Assembly: GCF_014905175.1 (NCBI RefSeq)
Contig: NC_057793.1
Span: 8,990,001-9,054,000, forward strand
Length of the DNA stretch: 64,000 nucleotides
Source of the DNA: Aphidius gifuensis
Lineage: Eukaryota > Arthropoda > Insecta > Hymenoptera > Braconidae
Direction: 5' to 3'
Below are positions 42,626-57,059 of the stretch, in pieces. Each line of letters begins with the position of its first letter. Within the stretch, counting starts at the first letter, position 1. The notes below the pieces were generated by a model, which had not been told where the DNA came from, made no database searches, and saw only the letters and a list, made by a program, of their open reading frames with translations. Position numbers and translations under genes: made by a program.

Positions 42626-44949
42626 ATTATAATTTTTAAATAAAAAAAAATATTAATGTTGTTATTTTTTAATTGATTAAACATTTGTACAAATATTTAT
42701 ACGTTGATGACAAAAATAGATAAATCAGCATCCGGTATTTGATGTTTACAAGTTTTCTTAAATTTTATAAATCTCATTGCAACTTGTAATAATAATTAGA
42801 ATTATATTATAAATCAATGTTTGTTAATATTTGAATTTTAATTTTTCTGTAAAAATCATATTTTGCTTGAGTTTAAATTGAAGAAAGTATTTTTAAATTT
42901 AAACCTTCGCGAACTTTTTCGCGCGCCAAAAAGAAAACGTTAAATAATTATTATTTCAAATTTATAATTTAATAATTTTGTTTATTTATTTATTCAATTT
43001 ATTATTATATATTATTAATATTATAATTATTATATTGTATAAATATTTGAAAGACTTTTTTGTTTTTACTGCAGCAAAAAGTCTTTGTCAGTTAATTCGA
43101 AATGAAACGATTAATAAATTACAAATTTTTTTCTGCAGATTAATGAAAAATAACTGATATTGACAGGAAATATGGAAGAAATAATCATTGCGATAGTATG
43201 CCAATAATTTTTTCCGGGATTCCACGTGCAAGGACATATACAATCACTTGAAATGATTACGCTTTAAAAAATACTTTTTATTTTTTTTTCTACAATCTAA
43301 ATTATTTTTTATTCTTTGTTTGTTCTTAATAGTTCTAATGGCATATATCTTTTTAACCCGGAACTCGTCTATCACTATTCACACAAAATAAAAATAAAAA
43401 ATCCTTATAAGTATATAGCTAATCTCAAAACAAAGATCAATAAATTTTAATTTTTATAATAATTCAATAAACTATGTCAATTTTAAAATGAATTTTTGAA
43501 AAATAAATAAATAAAATTGTCGAAAAAATATAAAAATTAATTTAACATTATTTTATTATATTTATTAATAATTTTTTTTTACTAGATTTTATTGAATTTG
43601 ATCTGACACGAACTTTGTATCTCATATATTTTTTCAAATGGTTTTTTTTTTTTTAAATTTTATTAATTAATATTTTGTACTTTGGAATTGAAAAAAAGTA
43701 AATAATAAAATTAATTTTTAGAATTTATAAATAATAATGTCTTTGTAAATTTAATATATATTTTTTTGGATTTTTCAAGTAGGTCATTCGTGATGATTCA
43801 TCGTCACCACGATCTACAGATAAAAAGATCAAAGTAGTTCAACACTCGTGGTTTAAAAAAAAAAGGGCTTTTGAGAGATCATCTTGTTTTTCGATGCGGA
43901 ACTATCATTTACCACCTAGATTGTTACTTAAATTTATATTTAAAATAAATGAATATCAAAAAATTATAACATGATGATAAAAAATAAAATATATATATAT
44001 ATATCTCAGACTGTCTTGAATTTTTCTATCTTATTTTATTGAACCAATGATGAATTTACTCTCACCCATTGACCTCTGTCTAATCATCTGTTCAAGGTTT
44101 AATTCTTAAGATTCTAATTAATGAGCGCAGACATGCGCTAAAAGCAAGATAAATTTTTCGCCAAAGTTAAAGGTCAATTTTTTGAATTTTCATTTTATAA
44201 ATTAATATAGATTAATGAAATTTTTATAATTTATATTAAATTTTTAATTATTTATTGTCAACTTTTATTTAATTAAATTTTTTTTTTTTTTTCATATCAA
44301 AGTTTTAATTAATATTTCAAGAATAAAAAATGTACATTTTGATAATTACGTAGTTGATGATAGAAGATTTGTAGTGTTGAATTAAAAAATTAAAAAAAAA
44401 AAAAACTGACGTATAATAATAATGTTGATATTAATTTGATTGTATTTATTTAAAATATTTATCATATAAAGAATTTTTTTTAATAATTAATCGTGAACAT
44501 TATGTGATCTATATATAAAAATAAAAATATGCATATATATGTAGTTTGAACTCGTAAAGAAGGATATATGTACAGAGCAAGAAATGAAAAAAATTAAAAT
44601 GATAAGAGCACGCGCTGATGATGAAACTTATCGAGCGCCATGAATCTCAACTTGTGACCCGAACCCGATTTCCGGACATTTATGTTGTTCCAAGTGTACA
44701 TACAACTGACAAACAAATATATCTTGACTTTACACACGTGTCATAAGAAAATAGGTTATTTCCTTCGTATGAATGAATAAAATAGTTCTTAAAATTCTTA
44801 AGTTTTCATCTTTTATTATACAAAAGTAAAAAAAAAAAAAAATAGGATATTTAAAATTAGAATAAATTATTGTACGAAATAATACAAGCATATAGTAACA
44901 TAATTAAACAATATTCTATTTACTATTTTATTTGTTAGTTTACTATAAT
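42626..44949. other. AT-rich intergenic region
   Basis: No gene recognised. Small balanced patches at 42903-42935, 43785-43920 and 44595-44760, the last with GAGCACGCGCTGATGATGAA and CCCGAACCCGATTTCCGG, stand out as possible regulatory elements. Confidence 0.5.
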
Positions 44950-45522
44950 ACTATTATCATACGAATCTTGGATAAATTGAATATTAATTTATTTAAAAAT
45001 TAATTAATTAGTCATCGTATATTGTAATGACTCGCTGTTATTATTATATCAAATTTAATTTTATTAATATTTTTTTTTATCTTTTAAATATTGTATAAAA
45101 TGTATATTTATTTTATTTATTTATTAAATTTATTAATAACACAATTATTATAAATCTTTGATAAATTTTGTAATTTATTAATTTTTTTACTTGCTAGTAG
45201 ATATTTTAATTGTTGCATATTTTCTACCTGGTTTTTTATTTATTTATTCATTTATTTGATATTCTCTATTAAGCAGATATTATAATTATATTGTGACTAG
45301 AATATTGAATCATGTAATCATTAAAATTTATAATGCAAAAATGTTATTATTATTTTAAATTGTATTATTTAAATTATTTTATTTAATTAGAGATGTCCAG
45401 CTCAATCAATATGTCATCCAAGAGGTTCAAGATTAGAAAGAGTATCAACATTGCAAGGTGTTAAAATCATTGAGACAGTTGATACATGTGATTGTTGGTC
45501 ATCACAATCAAAATACACAATC
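44950..45522 (+). repeat. 0.58-kb dispersed repeat, copy 2
   Basis: Differs from copy 1 at only a few positions over its length. Sequences flanking the two copies are unrelated, so this is dispersal of a defined unit rather than a long segmental duplication. Confidence 0.85.
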
Positions 45523-45528
45523 TTTTAA
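45391..45528 (+). CDS. Exon-like Cys-rich frame in repeat copy 2
   Basis: Same frame as in copy 1 (RCPAQSICHPRGSRLERVST to TCDCWSSQSKYTIF, stop). A point difference turns the final Cys to Tyr and the C-terminus is set by the new flank. Preceded by the same TTTAATTAG. Confidence 0.35.
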   Translation, partial: RCPAQSICHPRGSRLERVSTLQGVKIIETVDTCDCWSSQSKYTIF

Positions 45529-48500
45529 ATATTGCATGATTTTATTTATCCATTAATTTTTTTACTTGCTAGATGAAATTTTCTTGTGGCATATTTTCTA
45601 CCTGGTCTTTTAATCGATTCATTTTTTTTCGGGATATTTTTTACACGGATTTTTTTGTTCAACATATATTTTGTCAGAAATAATTTTCTTTCAGGATATT
45701 CAACTGTGTAATTCAGTTTTTTTTTTTATATTTTCCAATTCAATAATTTTGTTAGTTTTTTTTTTTTCATTTTCTAACCGGATCAAGATTTCCAAATTGA
45801 TAGACATCTTGAACTATTATTAGCATTAATTTCAAAATTTCATAGGGCTTTTAAATAAAAAAAAAAAACTTTTATAACAACTTTCTTTCGTCAAAAAAAA
45901 AAAAAAAAAAGAATATTAATATATAAAAATCAAAAGTATAAATGAATAACAATTGATGGGAAAAAAATGTTAAAAATTTAAATTAGGTTGTCATTAATTG
46001 AGGGTTTCTTTTTTCACCTGAAAAAAAATTCTCAAGACGTAAGCGGAAGTATAACCAGGTATATAAAAGCTCAGCTGTATACGTGGAAAATTCAAAATTA
46101 AAAATAAAAAAAAAATTGTGATGTCAGCAAAGTGTATTGTCTTTTGATACGAATCAAAACAGATAAATATATATATATTTAAAAATAAATAAAAAAAATT
46201 GCGACTGTTGAAATGTGACTCATCGAGAGCAGGGTCAGTGACTTGCCCGATTGATGACTGTAAAAATTGTCACCTGTAATTTTAAATAAAAAAAAAAAAT
46301 ACCCACACACACACAAAAATCATACAAACATTGTAATAAATTGAAAATAAATAAATAACAAAACAATAAGCATAATTTAAAAAATAATAACAACAATTAT
46401 AAATTATTTATGTAAATTTTTTTTTCCCATGCAAATTAATAATGATGTAATTGAATTATATATTTTTCATTTATCAAAGGTATTATTTATAAAAAAAATT
46501 ATATATTATTATTTTTTAAAATTTTTATTATAAAAAAAAAAAAAAAATTATAATTTTTTTTTACATTATTTATTTGTCAATGATTTTTCAAAATTATTAC
46601 AAAATTTTTTTTACACATTATTAACACAAATAATTATTTACATTAAAATATAAAAAAAAAAGTTAAAAAATTTTTTTTTTAAATTGAAAATTAAAATACA
46701 ATTTTTATTGATAAAAATAAAAGTTATCCTATTAATTAATGTAGTTAATTATTGTCAAATAATTAAAGGATTAAATATTTTCAAATACAAAATATAAGGA
46801 AGAAGATTAATAATTTTAGATGATCTTCATCTGGGGCTATTACGTTTTATTTATACAAATCGATGTCAGAATGTTGTGGGTCATTGCAATATGTTGTGAA
46901 CGTCATTTAAAACAAGTGCGTATTTACATCAACATGATATGGTTTATCTATACAAAAAAGTTATGAATGAAACGCATGAGTATACCGATGACGATGACGA
47001 TGACATTAAAATATAAATATATAAACACGCACAACAGTCAAATAAATGTGGACAAAATTATTTTTTAATTTTCTGATGAAATTTTATTGAAGATTTTTTC
47101 ATAAATTACATCATTTAAATTATATAATTAATAGTATCAATCAAATTTACATGAAAATAATCATTAAAGCTCTAAAAAAAATTATATTCTATTTCCTTGT
47201 CTTATCACGAAAATTTCTTATTTTTTTTTCAGTGAATTATCGATTTGTGATCTTCAAGGTGAATTAAAATATCGAATCATCAAATCAACATGAAAATCAT
47301 TATAATAAAATAAAATAAATCGAATAATTTGTTGTTTTTTTTTTGGTATAATTTTATTAATAAAAAAAAAAAAACAAAATTGACATTTCAAAGTCAATTT
47401 AGCTTGAAAATTATTTGAAATTTTTTTATTAAGAAATAATTTTGAATAAAAGAATAAAAAAAAAAAAAAAACAGGCAACTTATAATGACAGTTTTTTAAA
47501 AAATCATAGTGATAATTGTTGAAAAACGAAAAGAAAAGAGAAGAAATTTTAAAAATGATAAAAACAAATTTAGCAAATGATTTTTGATATTTTTAAAATA
47601 TTGATATTATAAATAATGTATATTTTGTTAGTCAAATTAAATATATACATACTGTAGCTTAAATTCCACAAGTCAATAGTGAAAGTTACTGGTACACACT
47701 GTACCAAGACTCTTTGGGGATTTACCTTTTAAGTCTCCAAAAGAACTTTATTTATTTTTTTTTTATTTATAAAAATTACAAGATGTGCTTGTCCCAAACA
47801 TACCAACATGTTTTACTGTTACTTTTTATATATAAAAAAAAAAAAAAATTTCATTTGTCAATTGTAATTATTAATCCTGCATGGTACTCGATAATTGAAT
47901 TTGAATAAATCATATTTTTAAAACATGACAAACGTGTCAGAATGTGCAGCATTCATCTCGCTGATATTGCAATATATTTTCTTGGTAAAAATAAATTAAA
48001 AAAAAATACATTAATCAATTTAAAAGAAAAACAGTAAAATTATAAATTAGCTATATTAGCTAATTTATTAATTATCATTAACTAATAAATTAAGAAGAAT
48101 ATTAAAAAATAAAATTTTAAATAATTTCACTGATAAAAATATTTACATGAAAAATAATGATAAAAAAAAATAAAAAAAACCATTGATACTTTAAAAGGTA
48201 TTATTTAATATTACGATTATCCAATTCAGATAAATTATTGCATAATAATTGTATAATAAATAATACAGGGGCTGAAAAAAAAAAAAATATTTAAATTCAT
48301 TCGAGCATCAAAAAACAATCTGTTTTCTTTGTTATTTTTTAGTGTTTAACAAAACGTAAAGCAAAAAATAAATTAAATAAAAAGAAAAAAACTATTTTTT
48401 TATTATAGTCACATTTAGTTTTTATTTTAAAAAAATAATTTTATATTTATTATTATATAATAAATGTCTTGCCAAGTAAAAAAAAAAAAAACCAGGCACG

Positions 48501-49041
48501 AATGTATTTTTTTTTTTTAAATAATTATTTATTTTTTTTATATTTTTTCGTGTGGTCTCTTGAGATCACTAGTTTACCAGAGATCAACGTGTACTCTGCG
48601 GTGCAAACATCTAGTCTCGAATAATTTTATTTATTTATTTAATTTTTTTTTTTTTGAAAAAAAACTGGCGAGTAGTGTGGCATGGCACAGCGTGGGGTTA
48701 ACTCGTAAGTGTGCCAAGGTGCACTTCTCGTCGAGAAAGTCGGACCAGCCAGACTTTTTATACTTATAACTCAATGCGCATAACTAATAACAACGCAGAT
48801 TTTCTATACACTATTATGAGGATGGAAAAACTAATATATTAATGTATATATTAACGTTAAAATAATAAACAAATAAACCTGATTTAAATTTATATTTTTA
48901 TACAATTGTGAAAGTTTTATATTTAAATTTTTTTTTTTTTTTTCTCAATGAAATTCAAATTATTCAAATAAATATTATATATTTATTATAATAATAATAT
49001 TAAAATTTTTTATTAATACGAGCACATATATCTACAATTTC
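45529..49041. other. AT-rich intergenic region
   Basis: No gene recognised. It includes a TATA-like motif at 46060, a small patch at 46200-46270, and a balanced CpG-bearing segment at 48550-48770 (AGTGTGGCATGGCACAGCG and neighbours). Confidence 0.5.
46060..46069 (+). promoter_or_regulatory. Isolated TATA-box-like motif
   Basis: TATATAAAAG is followed by CTCAGCTGTATACGTGG, a balanced stretch in AT-rich DNA. No coding exon was found downstream, so a promoter role is speculative. Confidence 0.2.
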
Positions 49042-49390
49042 TAAAATGTTTATTGTTTATTATTGTTATAAAAAAATGCATCAGTAGAAATTCACAAAAA
49101 AATATATTTTTTTTACTTTTTCAAAGGTCCTTTATTTAATGGATATTTTAGAAATACTGTGCAACAAATATTTATTGTAAAAAAAAATATTGAAAATAAA
49201 AAGACCAGTGGAAAATTATGAAGTTAAAATTTTTTAAAAGTTGAAACAATTTTTTTTACAATAAATATTTGTTGCACAGTATTTCTGAAAAATCCATTAA
49301 ATAAAGGACATTTTGAAGAATAAAATATATTTTTTTGTGGATTTCTACTGATGCATTTGTTTATAACAATAATAAACAATAAACATTTTA
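49042..49390. mobile_element. 349-bp fold-back MITE
   Basis: The left arm TAAAATGTTTATTGTTTATT...ATGCATCAGTAGAAAT and right arm ATTTCTACTGATGCAT...AATAAACATTTTA are reverse complements with few mismatches. The inner halves (CTGTGCAACAAATATTTATT and its complement) also pair, so nearly the whole element is one hairpin. No coding capacity. The right flank (TGTGTCGCGCGG) is unusually CG-rich. Confidence 0.75.
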
Positions 49391-49464
49391 TGTGTCGCGC
49401 GGTCTATCAAGCGCTCGTATATGTTACCGATTTAATCCTTCGAAGATCACTCTTTGTTTATTTG

Positions 49465-49546
49465 ATTTATTTCGTTAGCAACAAAAAATCAAACTATGTC
49501 TCACTCACTCTTTTTTTTTTTTTGTTTTTTTGTTGCTAACGAAATA
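49465..49546. repeat. Short inverted repeat (hairpin)
   Basis: TTTATTTCGTTAGCAACAAAA at about 49467-49487 pairs with TTTTGTTGCTAACGAAATAA at 49527-49546; the loop is about 40 nt. It lies 75 bp after the 349-bp fold-back element and may be a separate small element. Confidence 0.65.
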
Positions 49547-49551
49547 AATAA

Positions 49552-52500
49552 AAAAATAATAGAAAAAGGCAAACAGAAAGAAATTCATATAAGAGCAAGT
49601 GAGAAAAAAACAATGACCAATCAAATGTCCGGAAGACCGATGATGTTTGTCCTTTTTATATAAGGAGGATTAATTAATAAACTAATTTAAATACTAATTT
49701 TTTTTTTTTTTTAATTTTAATTCATTTGTATAAAAAATCATGAATTATATGATTATATCACGATTTGCGTTGACAGAAAAATAGTTTTGATTACGATTAA
49801 ATATATTAACAGTTAATGAATAAAAAAAAAAAAAATTCGATAAATTTATACGCGCAAATACTCACGTAGGCCTTAAAACAAAAAAAAAAAATAAAAATAA
49901 CAAAATTGTATTTATTATCTTCGATAACGTAAAAAAAGAAAAAAAAGTATTGAAAAATTTTCCAATTTTAATTTTTTAAATTTTTATTGTATTGTAATGT
50001 TATTTGTGTGTCATAAATAATTTGATTAAAAAAATATATATACCAAGTAATTAGTGTTATCAAAAAAAAATAAAGAAGAAAAATTTTCTTTTTTTTTTTT
50101 TTCAAACAAAAAATGCAACAGAAATGTAAAATTTAAAAAAAAATTAAATTATTATTTTTTTTTCTTAAAGATTATTAGTATTATAAAATGGTTGTTGTTT
50201 TCCGTCACTCATCTAAAAGACGCTTTAAATATCTTATCACGTTTTAAGCGATATACGTGGCCTTTCCAACTCTGATAAAATATTTATCTGTATTCAAAAA
50301 TCTGAATGATATATACGTCAGAAAGCCATCCGACTTTTTATTATTATTATTTCTTATCAAATATCGAAAAAGTTGGGGAAAAAATAAAAAAAAAAAAAAA
50401 AACATTTATATACACCTATATATGTATTTATAGAATTTTCATCAATAGATAAAAATAAAATAAATAATATTTTAAAACCTCCACGAATTTATTTAATCAA
50501 TTTATTTTTATTTTTCACACAATCTTGGGTAAATTAAAACAAGTGTCGTTGATATCTTGTCATGACGTATGTACAATAAAATTGATGATATAATTTTTTT
50601 AAAAATATACAAAACAACTTGTTTATATATTTAAGTGATTATTTTAAATTTAATCATTGGACCAAATAAATATTAATTAATTGATTAAATAAATAATAAT
50701 AATTTTTTTTTTTAAATTTAATAATTTTCTTTATAATACAATAAAGAAATAAAAAATTTTTTTTAATTAACGTCACAACGTGTCCGGCCTCCGGTCGTTT
50801 ACACAATGATTGGTTAAAAAAAAAAAAAAAAAAAATTTCTGTTATTTATAAATTTATCTACAAGTTCAATTGCCTGATTTTTAGATTATTATTATTATTT
50901 TAATAATTGTATTCCAAGTATCGAATTGAGGAAAAAAAATATAATATTTAATAATTTTTTTTTAAATTTATATATACAAGTGATATTATTAACTGGAAAA
51001 AAACTTTTGCAAATAAATATATTTGATAACCTTTGAACAAATAAATAATCTTCAAAAATAAAATATACTAATATGCATTTTAGTAAATTATTTATGATTT
51101 TTTTTTTTAATTTAAAATTTATTTTAAATATTAATATAAATAATTAAATTCAAAGAAAAATTTCATAGAGAATAAATGAAAATTATTTTTATCATAGAAG
51201 ATAACTCGAGTAAATGTGATTTAATTTACAATAATATTATTGGCCATGAATTACGAATAGAATTATCTGGATTATTGATTATTATGATTTAATAATAATT
51301 ATTAATCTATCAACCTTTCAAGGGCTTATTTAAACAAAAAAAAAAAAATAAAAACTCGATAATTAAAATTGATAGTAACTTTTTAAGCAAATTGTAATTA
51401 TTTATTTTATTTTTTTCTTGTTATCAAATTAAAAATTATAAATTTTAATAGAGCTTTCTTAAATTGAAGGTAATATTTAGAAAAAATATTGTTTTTTAAA
51501 ATATGTAAATACAGTTTGTGTAGATAGTATTTTTTGATAAAAAAAATTGAAAATTTTTCGTTTTTTTTTTTGGACAAATAAATAACAAAATGAATAAATT
51601 GCAAAAAAAAAAAAAAAGGAATCTGTTAAACATTGATTTAATGACACGTAAAAACGTCAGTAAATTGCATCATTGCATCAGTAATATTATTATTTTCTTT
51701 GGTTGATTTAAGTCAGTGCCCCCTGATAATAAAGCAAGTGATTTTCCAATAACAACTTTTAAATAATAATAAAAATAAAACCAGATATATCAATAATTAT
51801 TTCTTATTTCATTGTTCTTAAATATTTAAAAAAAAAAAAGAAAATTTATCTCCTTCTTTTTTTTTGTCACTTTTTCTTCTAACATAAAATATTTTAAATT
51901 CAACAAATAAATGATAAGATTATATTTTTTAATGTAAGATAAGTATAAAAATATCAACCAACACAGTAAAAATGAAAAAAAAAAAAATTTTAAATGAAAA
52001 ACTTGGTTAAAATTTTCGTTTAAATAAAAAAAGTAAAATTAATTATTTTTTAAAAAGCAAATTTATTTACGTATTTTATTAATAATAGTTATAATTATTT
52101 ATGTAAATATATTATTTATATATCACTCGTATGAATAATTATCAAATGTTTATAATTAAGCTTAATGATAACCTTGAAGTTGATACGAATAAAAAAAATC
52201 AGATCAAGCCAGTAGAACAAAAAGTAAATATATTACAATTTGTATAGTTTAATTGCAGGGATGTATTTAACAGTGGTATAGGCCAAAAAATGAAGAAGAG
52301 AAGGGAGGCAAGGGTTTCTTGTCTATTCATAGACATGGACTAGAACTACATTCTCAACAAATTTAATTCAGAGCCTCATTTACAACTAGAACATTTTTAA
52401 CTTTTTATATATTCAATATAAAAAATAAATAATAATAATATTAGTTTAAATAATAAAAACAATTGTTTAAATAATAATACAAATAAAAAGAAAAAAAAAA

Positions 52501-53640
52501 AAATTATTATTATAATATACCGGAAAATATATTTGAGAATAAATAAGTAATAAAAAAGAAAAAAAAAAAAATTGTTCAGTTGATTGTCCGATAGGTGAGA
52601 TATGTCAGTGGGATGTACATACATATGGACAAGTTGAAAGTACAAAGATCTAACAAAGAATATATTGTCGTCTTGAATTAAACCATATTGACAAATATTT
52701 TATGTGTCCTTATTTTTTTTAAATTATTTTTTTCAATGAAAAATATACACGTGTTATTATTTTTTAATTTTAAATTTAAAAATTGAATATATAAAAGTAA
52801 AAAAATATATTTAAATTAGTAATTACTAATTAGTAATGATTGGTAATTACTATATTTTTTAATGAAAAATAATTACAAGTAATACGATATTCATAATTGA
52901 CATATATATATTTTTCAATATAATATTTAAAATTTAAATAACTTTTGAAAGAAAAATTGTTTTTTTTTTTCTATGTATTTATTTTACACCAGTTTATAAA
53001 TTAGAAAAATTTAATATATATATTTTTTTTTAATAGATGAATATTCAAAGCGTAAATAAATTTTAAATTTTAAATCAAAACAAATTTTGATGTTTTGTTG
53101 TTTTGACGAAAGGTGGCGTACTAATTCATGCGTTGAATTTTTTTTTTTTTTTCTTTTTGAAAAATCAAATAAGGAATGTTTCAAATCAAATGTTTACTTT
53201 TATTTTTTTTTTTTTAACAAAGAAAACAAGTAAGTATATACATTTGTATGTATTTGATAATTTTTTGTATCATCTTAAAGGGTAAAAAACACTGTTAATT
53301 TTCCCGGTCAACAAAAGTAAATTTTTTTTTTCTCACAATAATAGCCATAAAATACAGTTAAAAGTCATTAAAATTAAAAAAAATAATTGTAAAATATTTT
53401 TTTATATCTAAATTATTATTTTTCTATAATACTTGTATATTTTTATTCATTAATATTGTTTTTTTTTATGTTTTTTAATCACTTGAATATCATCAGAAAT
53501 TTCTTAAGTTAAATAGATATTTAAAATATAAATATCATTTAACTGAGTCTTTCAATCAACGCAATATTTTTGACTTATTTTAATTTTTTGAATTTAACAT
53601 ATAAATAAATGTATATATGCATTTATATATATATATTTAT
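49552..53640. other. AT-rich intergenic region
   Basis: No gene recognised. All reading frames are short and homopolymer-driven. A few balanced patches (50200-50340, 50770-50810, 52255-52370) have no clear motif. Confidence 0.5.
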
Positions 53641-54310
53641 AGATATAGTATATGTTGCGCTCCAGCGTCAGATCATGTCTGACCATTGTGCTACTTTCAC
53701 TACTTCATATTTAGGTCGTCGCATCCATACAACCTCCGTAAGGCAGAGTTAAAAAAAAAAATAAAAAAAATATCATATTCATAATACCCTAAAAAGAAAA
53801 TATAAATCTAAAAAATTATTATTATCATTCATCTAATACAAAAAAATAATAATGTTAAAGGAAAAAAACAAAAATTTAGATTTTTTTTTTTTTTTTTTCA
53901 TAGAAACAATTTTAATTTTTAAATATTAAAATAAAGTATATATTTATTTTTAATAATAAAATTATGTGTAGTATTGTGTGTTACAATATTCAAACACAAT
54001 ACTCGTAATACCGTGATGATATATTAACAAAATTGTAATTTAAAAGTTAAGACAGAGAGAAAGAGAAAATGTTTTTTAATGTTTTTTTTTTTTTTGTTAA
54101 ATATATATAGCATATACAAAAGTAAGATTCAAAGTATACTAATAGATTGAATAGATTTTTATTTGTGTTAGACAGTAGCTTTAGATTGTGGTTCTCCCAT
54201 TTACCTAGTTCCCTCAGTGCTCGCGTGAACGCGTGGAGATTATGTAACTAAGTGAAAGTGGCACACAGCGTTGAAACAGCAGCAGCAACAACATCAGACC
54301 GCGCACAAGT
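53641..54310. other. Two balanced islands flanking an AT-rich segment
   Basis: 53655-53745 (GTTGCGCTCCAGCGTCAGAT and neighbours) and 54185-54310 (GCTCGCGTGAACGCGTGGAG, then an AGCAGCAGCAACAACATC stretch) are clearly less AT-rich than the rest. They may be regulatory elements or non-coding exons. No open frame spans them. Confidence 0.3.
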
Positions 54311-57000
54311 ATAACTACAAATTTTTAAAAGTAAATTCTAGCTATATAAAAATGACGATATGGCCCAAGTATTTACAAGACCCACTGCTAATATGCTACT
54401 TCAAATAAAATAGAAAATTTATTTATTAAAAATGTAAACAACATTTTTTTATACCAAAAAATTTAATAAATAAATATCAAACAATATAGTTAAAAAATAT
54501 TTATAATATGATATTAATAATATGTTGAATGAAAATATCAATAGCTTTTATTATCAAAAAAATTACTTTGATACTTTTCAAGCTGATAATTATGTATTTT
54601 TTTATTTTTTTTTCAAAATACCTTTTATCAATTTTAGAGAGTAATTCAACTATTGTATAATGATGATTATAAAATGGTAAATAAATATTTTCATAGGTCA
54701 TTTAATTGACTATTAATACAGCATGTTTTTAAATTTATTAAAAAAAAATTTAACTATAATGAGAGATAAACAAACAATATTTATATATTAAATAATATTA
54801 ATGATTTATTTAGTTTCTATCAATAATGACTAATGTTATTTTTTTTAATTTAATTTAAATAAAACGCTTTTTAAATATAAATTGCGTTATTATTTTTAAA
54901 ATGCGTCAGCATTTTTCTAACATTTTGCTCAGTTTGTTTTTATTATATATTTTTTTTTTTCTTTGATATATATATTTTAACTTTGCATTTGGTCACTTTC
55001 TTAATTTCTTTATGCTCTCATGAACACAGCCATACAAACTTTCATTGAAAACCCTTTCAATTTTTCGTCAATAAATTTGAAAAAAAAAAAAAAACTAAAA
55101 AAACATTATAAATAATAATTAATGTACTTTTTATTTTTATAAAATTAAAAATTATTTTTCAAGTTATATAATAATTTTTTTTATCATTAAAATTTATTTA
55201 CTAAAAAGATAAAAATAATTATGCAAAATTTTATTTATAAATCAACAAGTATTCAACTATATTGAATCAAATAATTGATAAATTATTAATATTTTTATTT
55301 ATATATATTATTGTTTATAAATTTATTTTATAAAAATATTCAAATGCATTATTTTATAATGTACATAATTATAAATTTTATTCATGCGTGATAAAAAAAA
55401 AAAAAATCATTGACACTTGGGCTCGGTTCATCCGCAATTGGGCACGGCTGATTATAATATTTGAAAATAATAAATAATTTTTTAGTCATTAAATAAAACA
55501 AAAGAATACATATTTTAAAAAGTGAAAATATATCTAAAATTATTGAAACTATAAACAGAATAATTAAGCTCATTTTTATATACTTGATGAACTGATAAGT
55601 TTGAAACTTTTTTTTTTTTGGTCTCATCTGAAATATTTTTTTTTATTTTCATTTCCTTCGAATGATATTATATTTCAATTATATACTATGTGGTTTTCTG
55701 AGACACTTGAGTATACAATCAACAACTTTTCAACATTGCTTATATAATGCCTTAATTACTCTGCCCTATTTTTATGAAAAGCATTGTCTTGATTAGTGGC
55801 TCTTACTTTCAAACTTTTTTTCTTTTTTTTTATGTAATTTTTATAGACATAAATAATTATGTTTCAAATCAACAATTATAATAGAATATTAAATATAATA
55901 ATTAATTTTCTAATGAGTATTTTTTTTAAATAATGATTGAATATAAATTAAATAAAAAAAAAAATTTTAACTCAGTAAATATGTAATGAATATTAAATTT
56001 ATTTACTACAAAATTTTTTTTGTTTATTTGTTTTTTTATTAAACACAAAAATTTATCAAAAATTGATTAATTAAATTTCCTGTTTTTATTGACATAATAT
56101 TTTTTAAATTATAAATTTTATCACACATTTATTTTGAAAAATTTGTTTAACTATAAAAACCCTCGAGGACTCTGACTCGTTCCAGTTGATTTCTCACAAC
56201 TTTCTCAATTCTTAGATTTTTTTATTCCTAATTTAGACAAAAAAAAAAAAATTCTAAATACTTAAAATATTAACTCAATACGAGATAGCAAGTCAAAATA
56301 AAAAAAAGGCATATAAATTCTTAAATAATGTGATATGGATAATGACATGCTATTAAATAATTATTGAAAAAAAAAAATGGTTAATAATTTTTTTACTTTA
56401 AATAAAATAGAATCAGTGTAAATGCCAAAATAAATACAACTTAAATTTTAAATATATATATAAAAAAAAATATTGTAATCAGTTGACCTGAAGATTATCT
56501 TAAGTAAAAGTAATACAAAAATCCAGGAATAAGATGACTAGTATAGTAATCAATACGAAAAAAAAAAAAATAATAATAATATAGCCTGTTATTTAACAAT
56601 TTTAGTGAAACGATCTCGGTATTATACAATTGGCCTAGATTCATAGTCACGGAGTGTTACGGATCGTGAGTTGTTTAAGAGCAAAATAAAAGTTAAAAAA
56701 AAAAAAAAAAAAATTCCACAAAAGAGGATGAGTTTATAAAATTAAAGAAAGTAAAAAAATTATATTTAAAAAATTTTGCTGTATTTATAAACAGTTCAAT
56801 AAACTCAAATGCAAAAAAAAAAATTTCTAACAACTTTAATTTTTTAAAATTGAAAATGCAATTAATTGTATATAAAAATTAAGTAAAATTTTCAATTAAA
56901 TAATGACAAACAAGTGTAAATTTAGACCCTAATATTAACCTGTTGATAAAAAAAAAAAATTAATAATAAATGTTAATAAAAAATCAAACAGAAAATGTGA
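54311..57000. other. AT-rich intergenic region
   Basis: No gene recognised. A small CpG-bearing patch at 56605-56675 (AAACGATCTCGGTATTATAC and neighbours) is the only notable feature. Confidence 0.5.
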
Positions 57001-57016
57001 GTTTCTTTTTTGTTAG

Positions 57017-57059
57017 AAACCAGTTCAACCAGATGGACCTGAAGCAGTCATTTTGGAAA
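57017..57059 (+). other. Candidate short exon, very uncertain
   Basis: A 43-nt balanced segment sits between an acceptor-like TTTTTTGTTAG and a strong donor-like GTATGT. One frame reads KPVQPDGPEAVILE. It could be an internal exon of a gene extending past the window, or chance. Confidence 0.2.
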
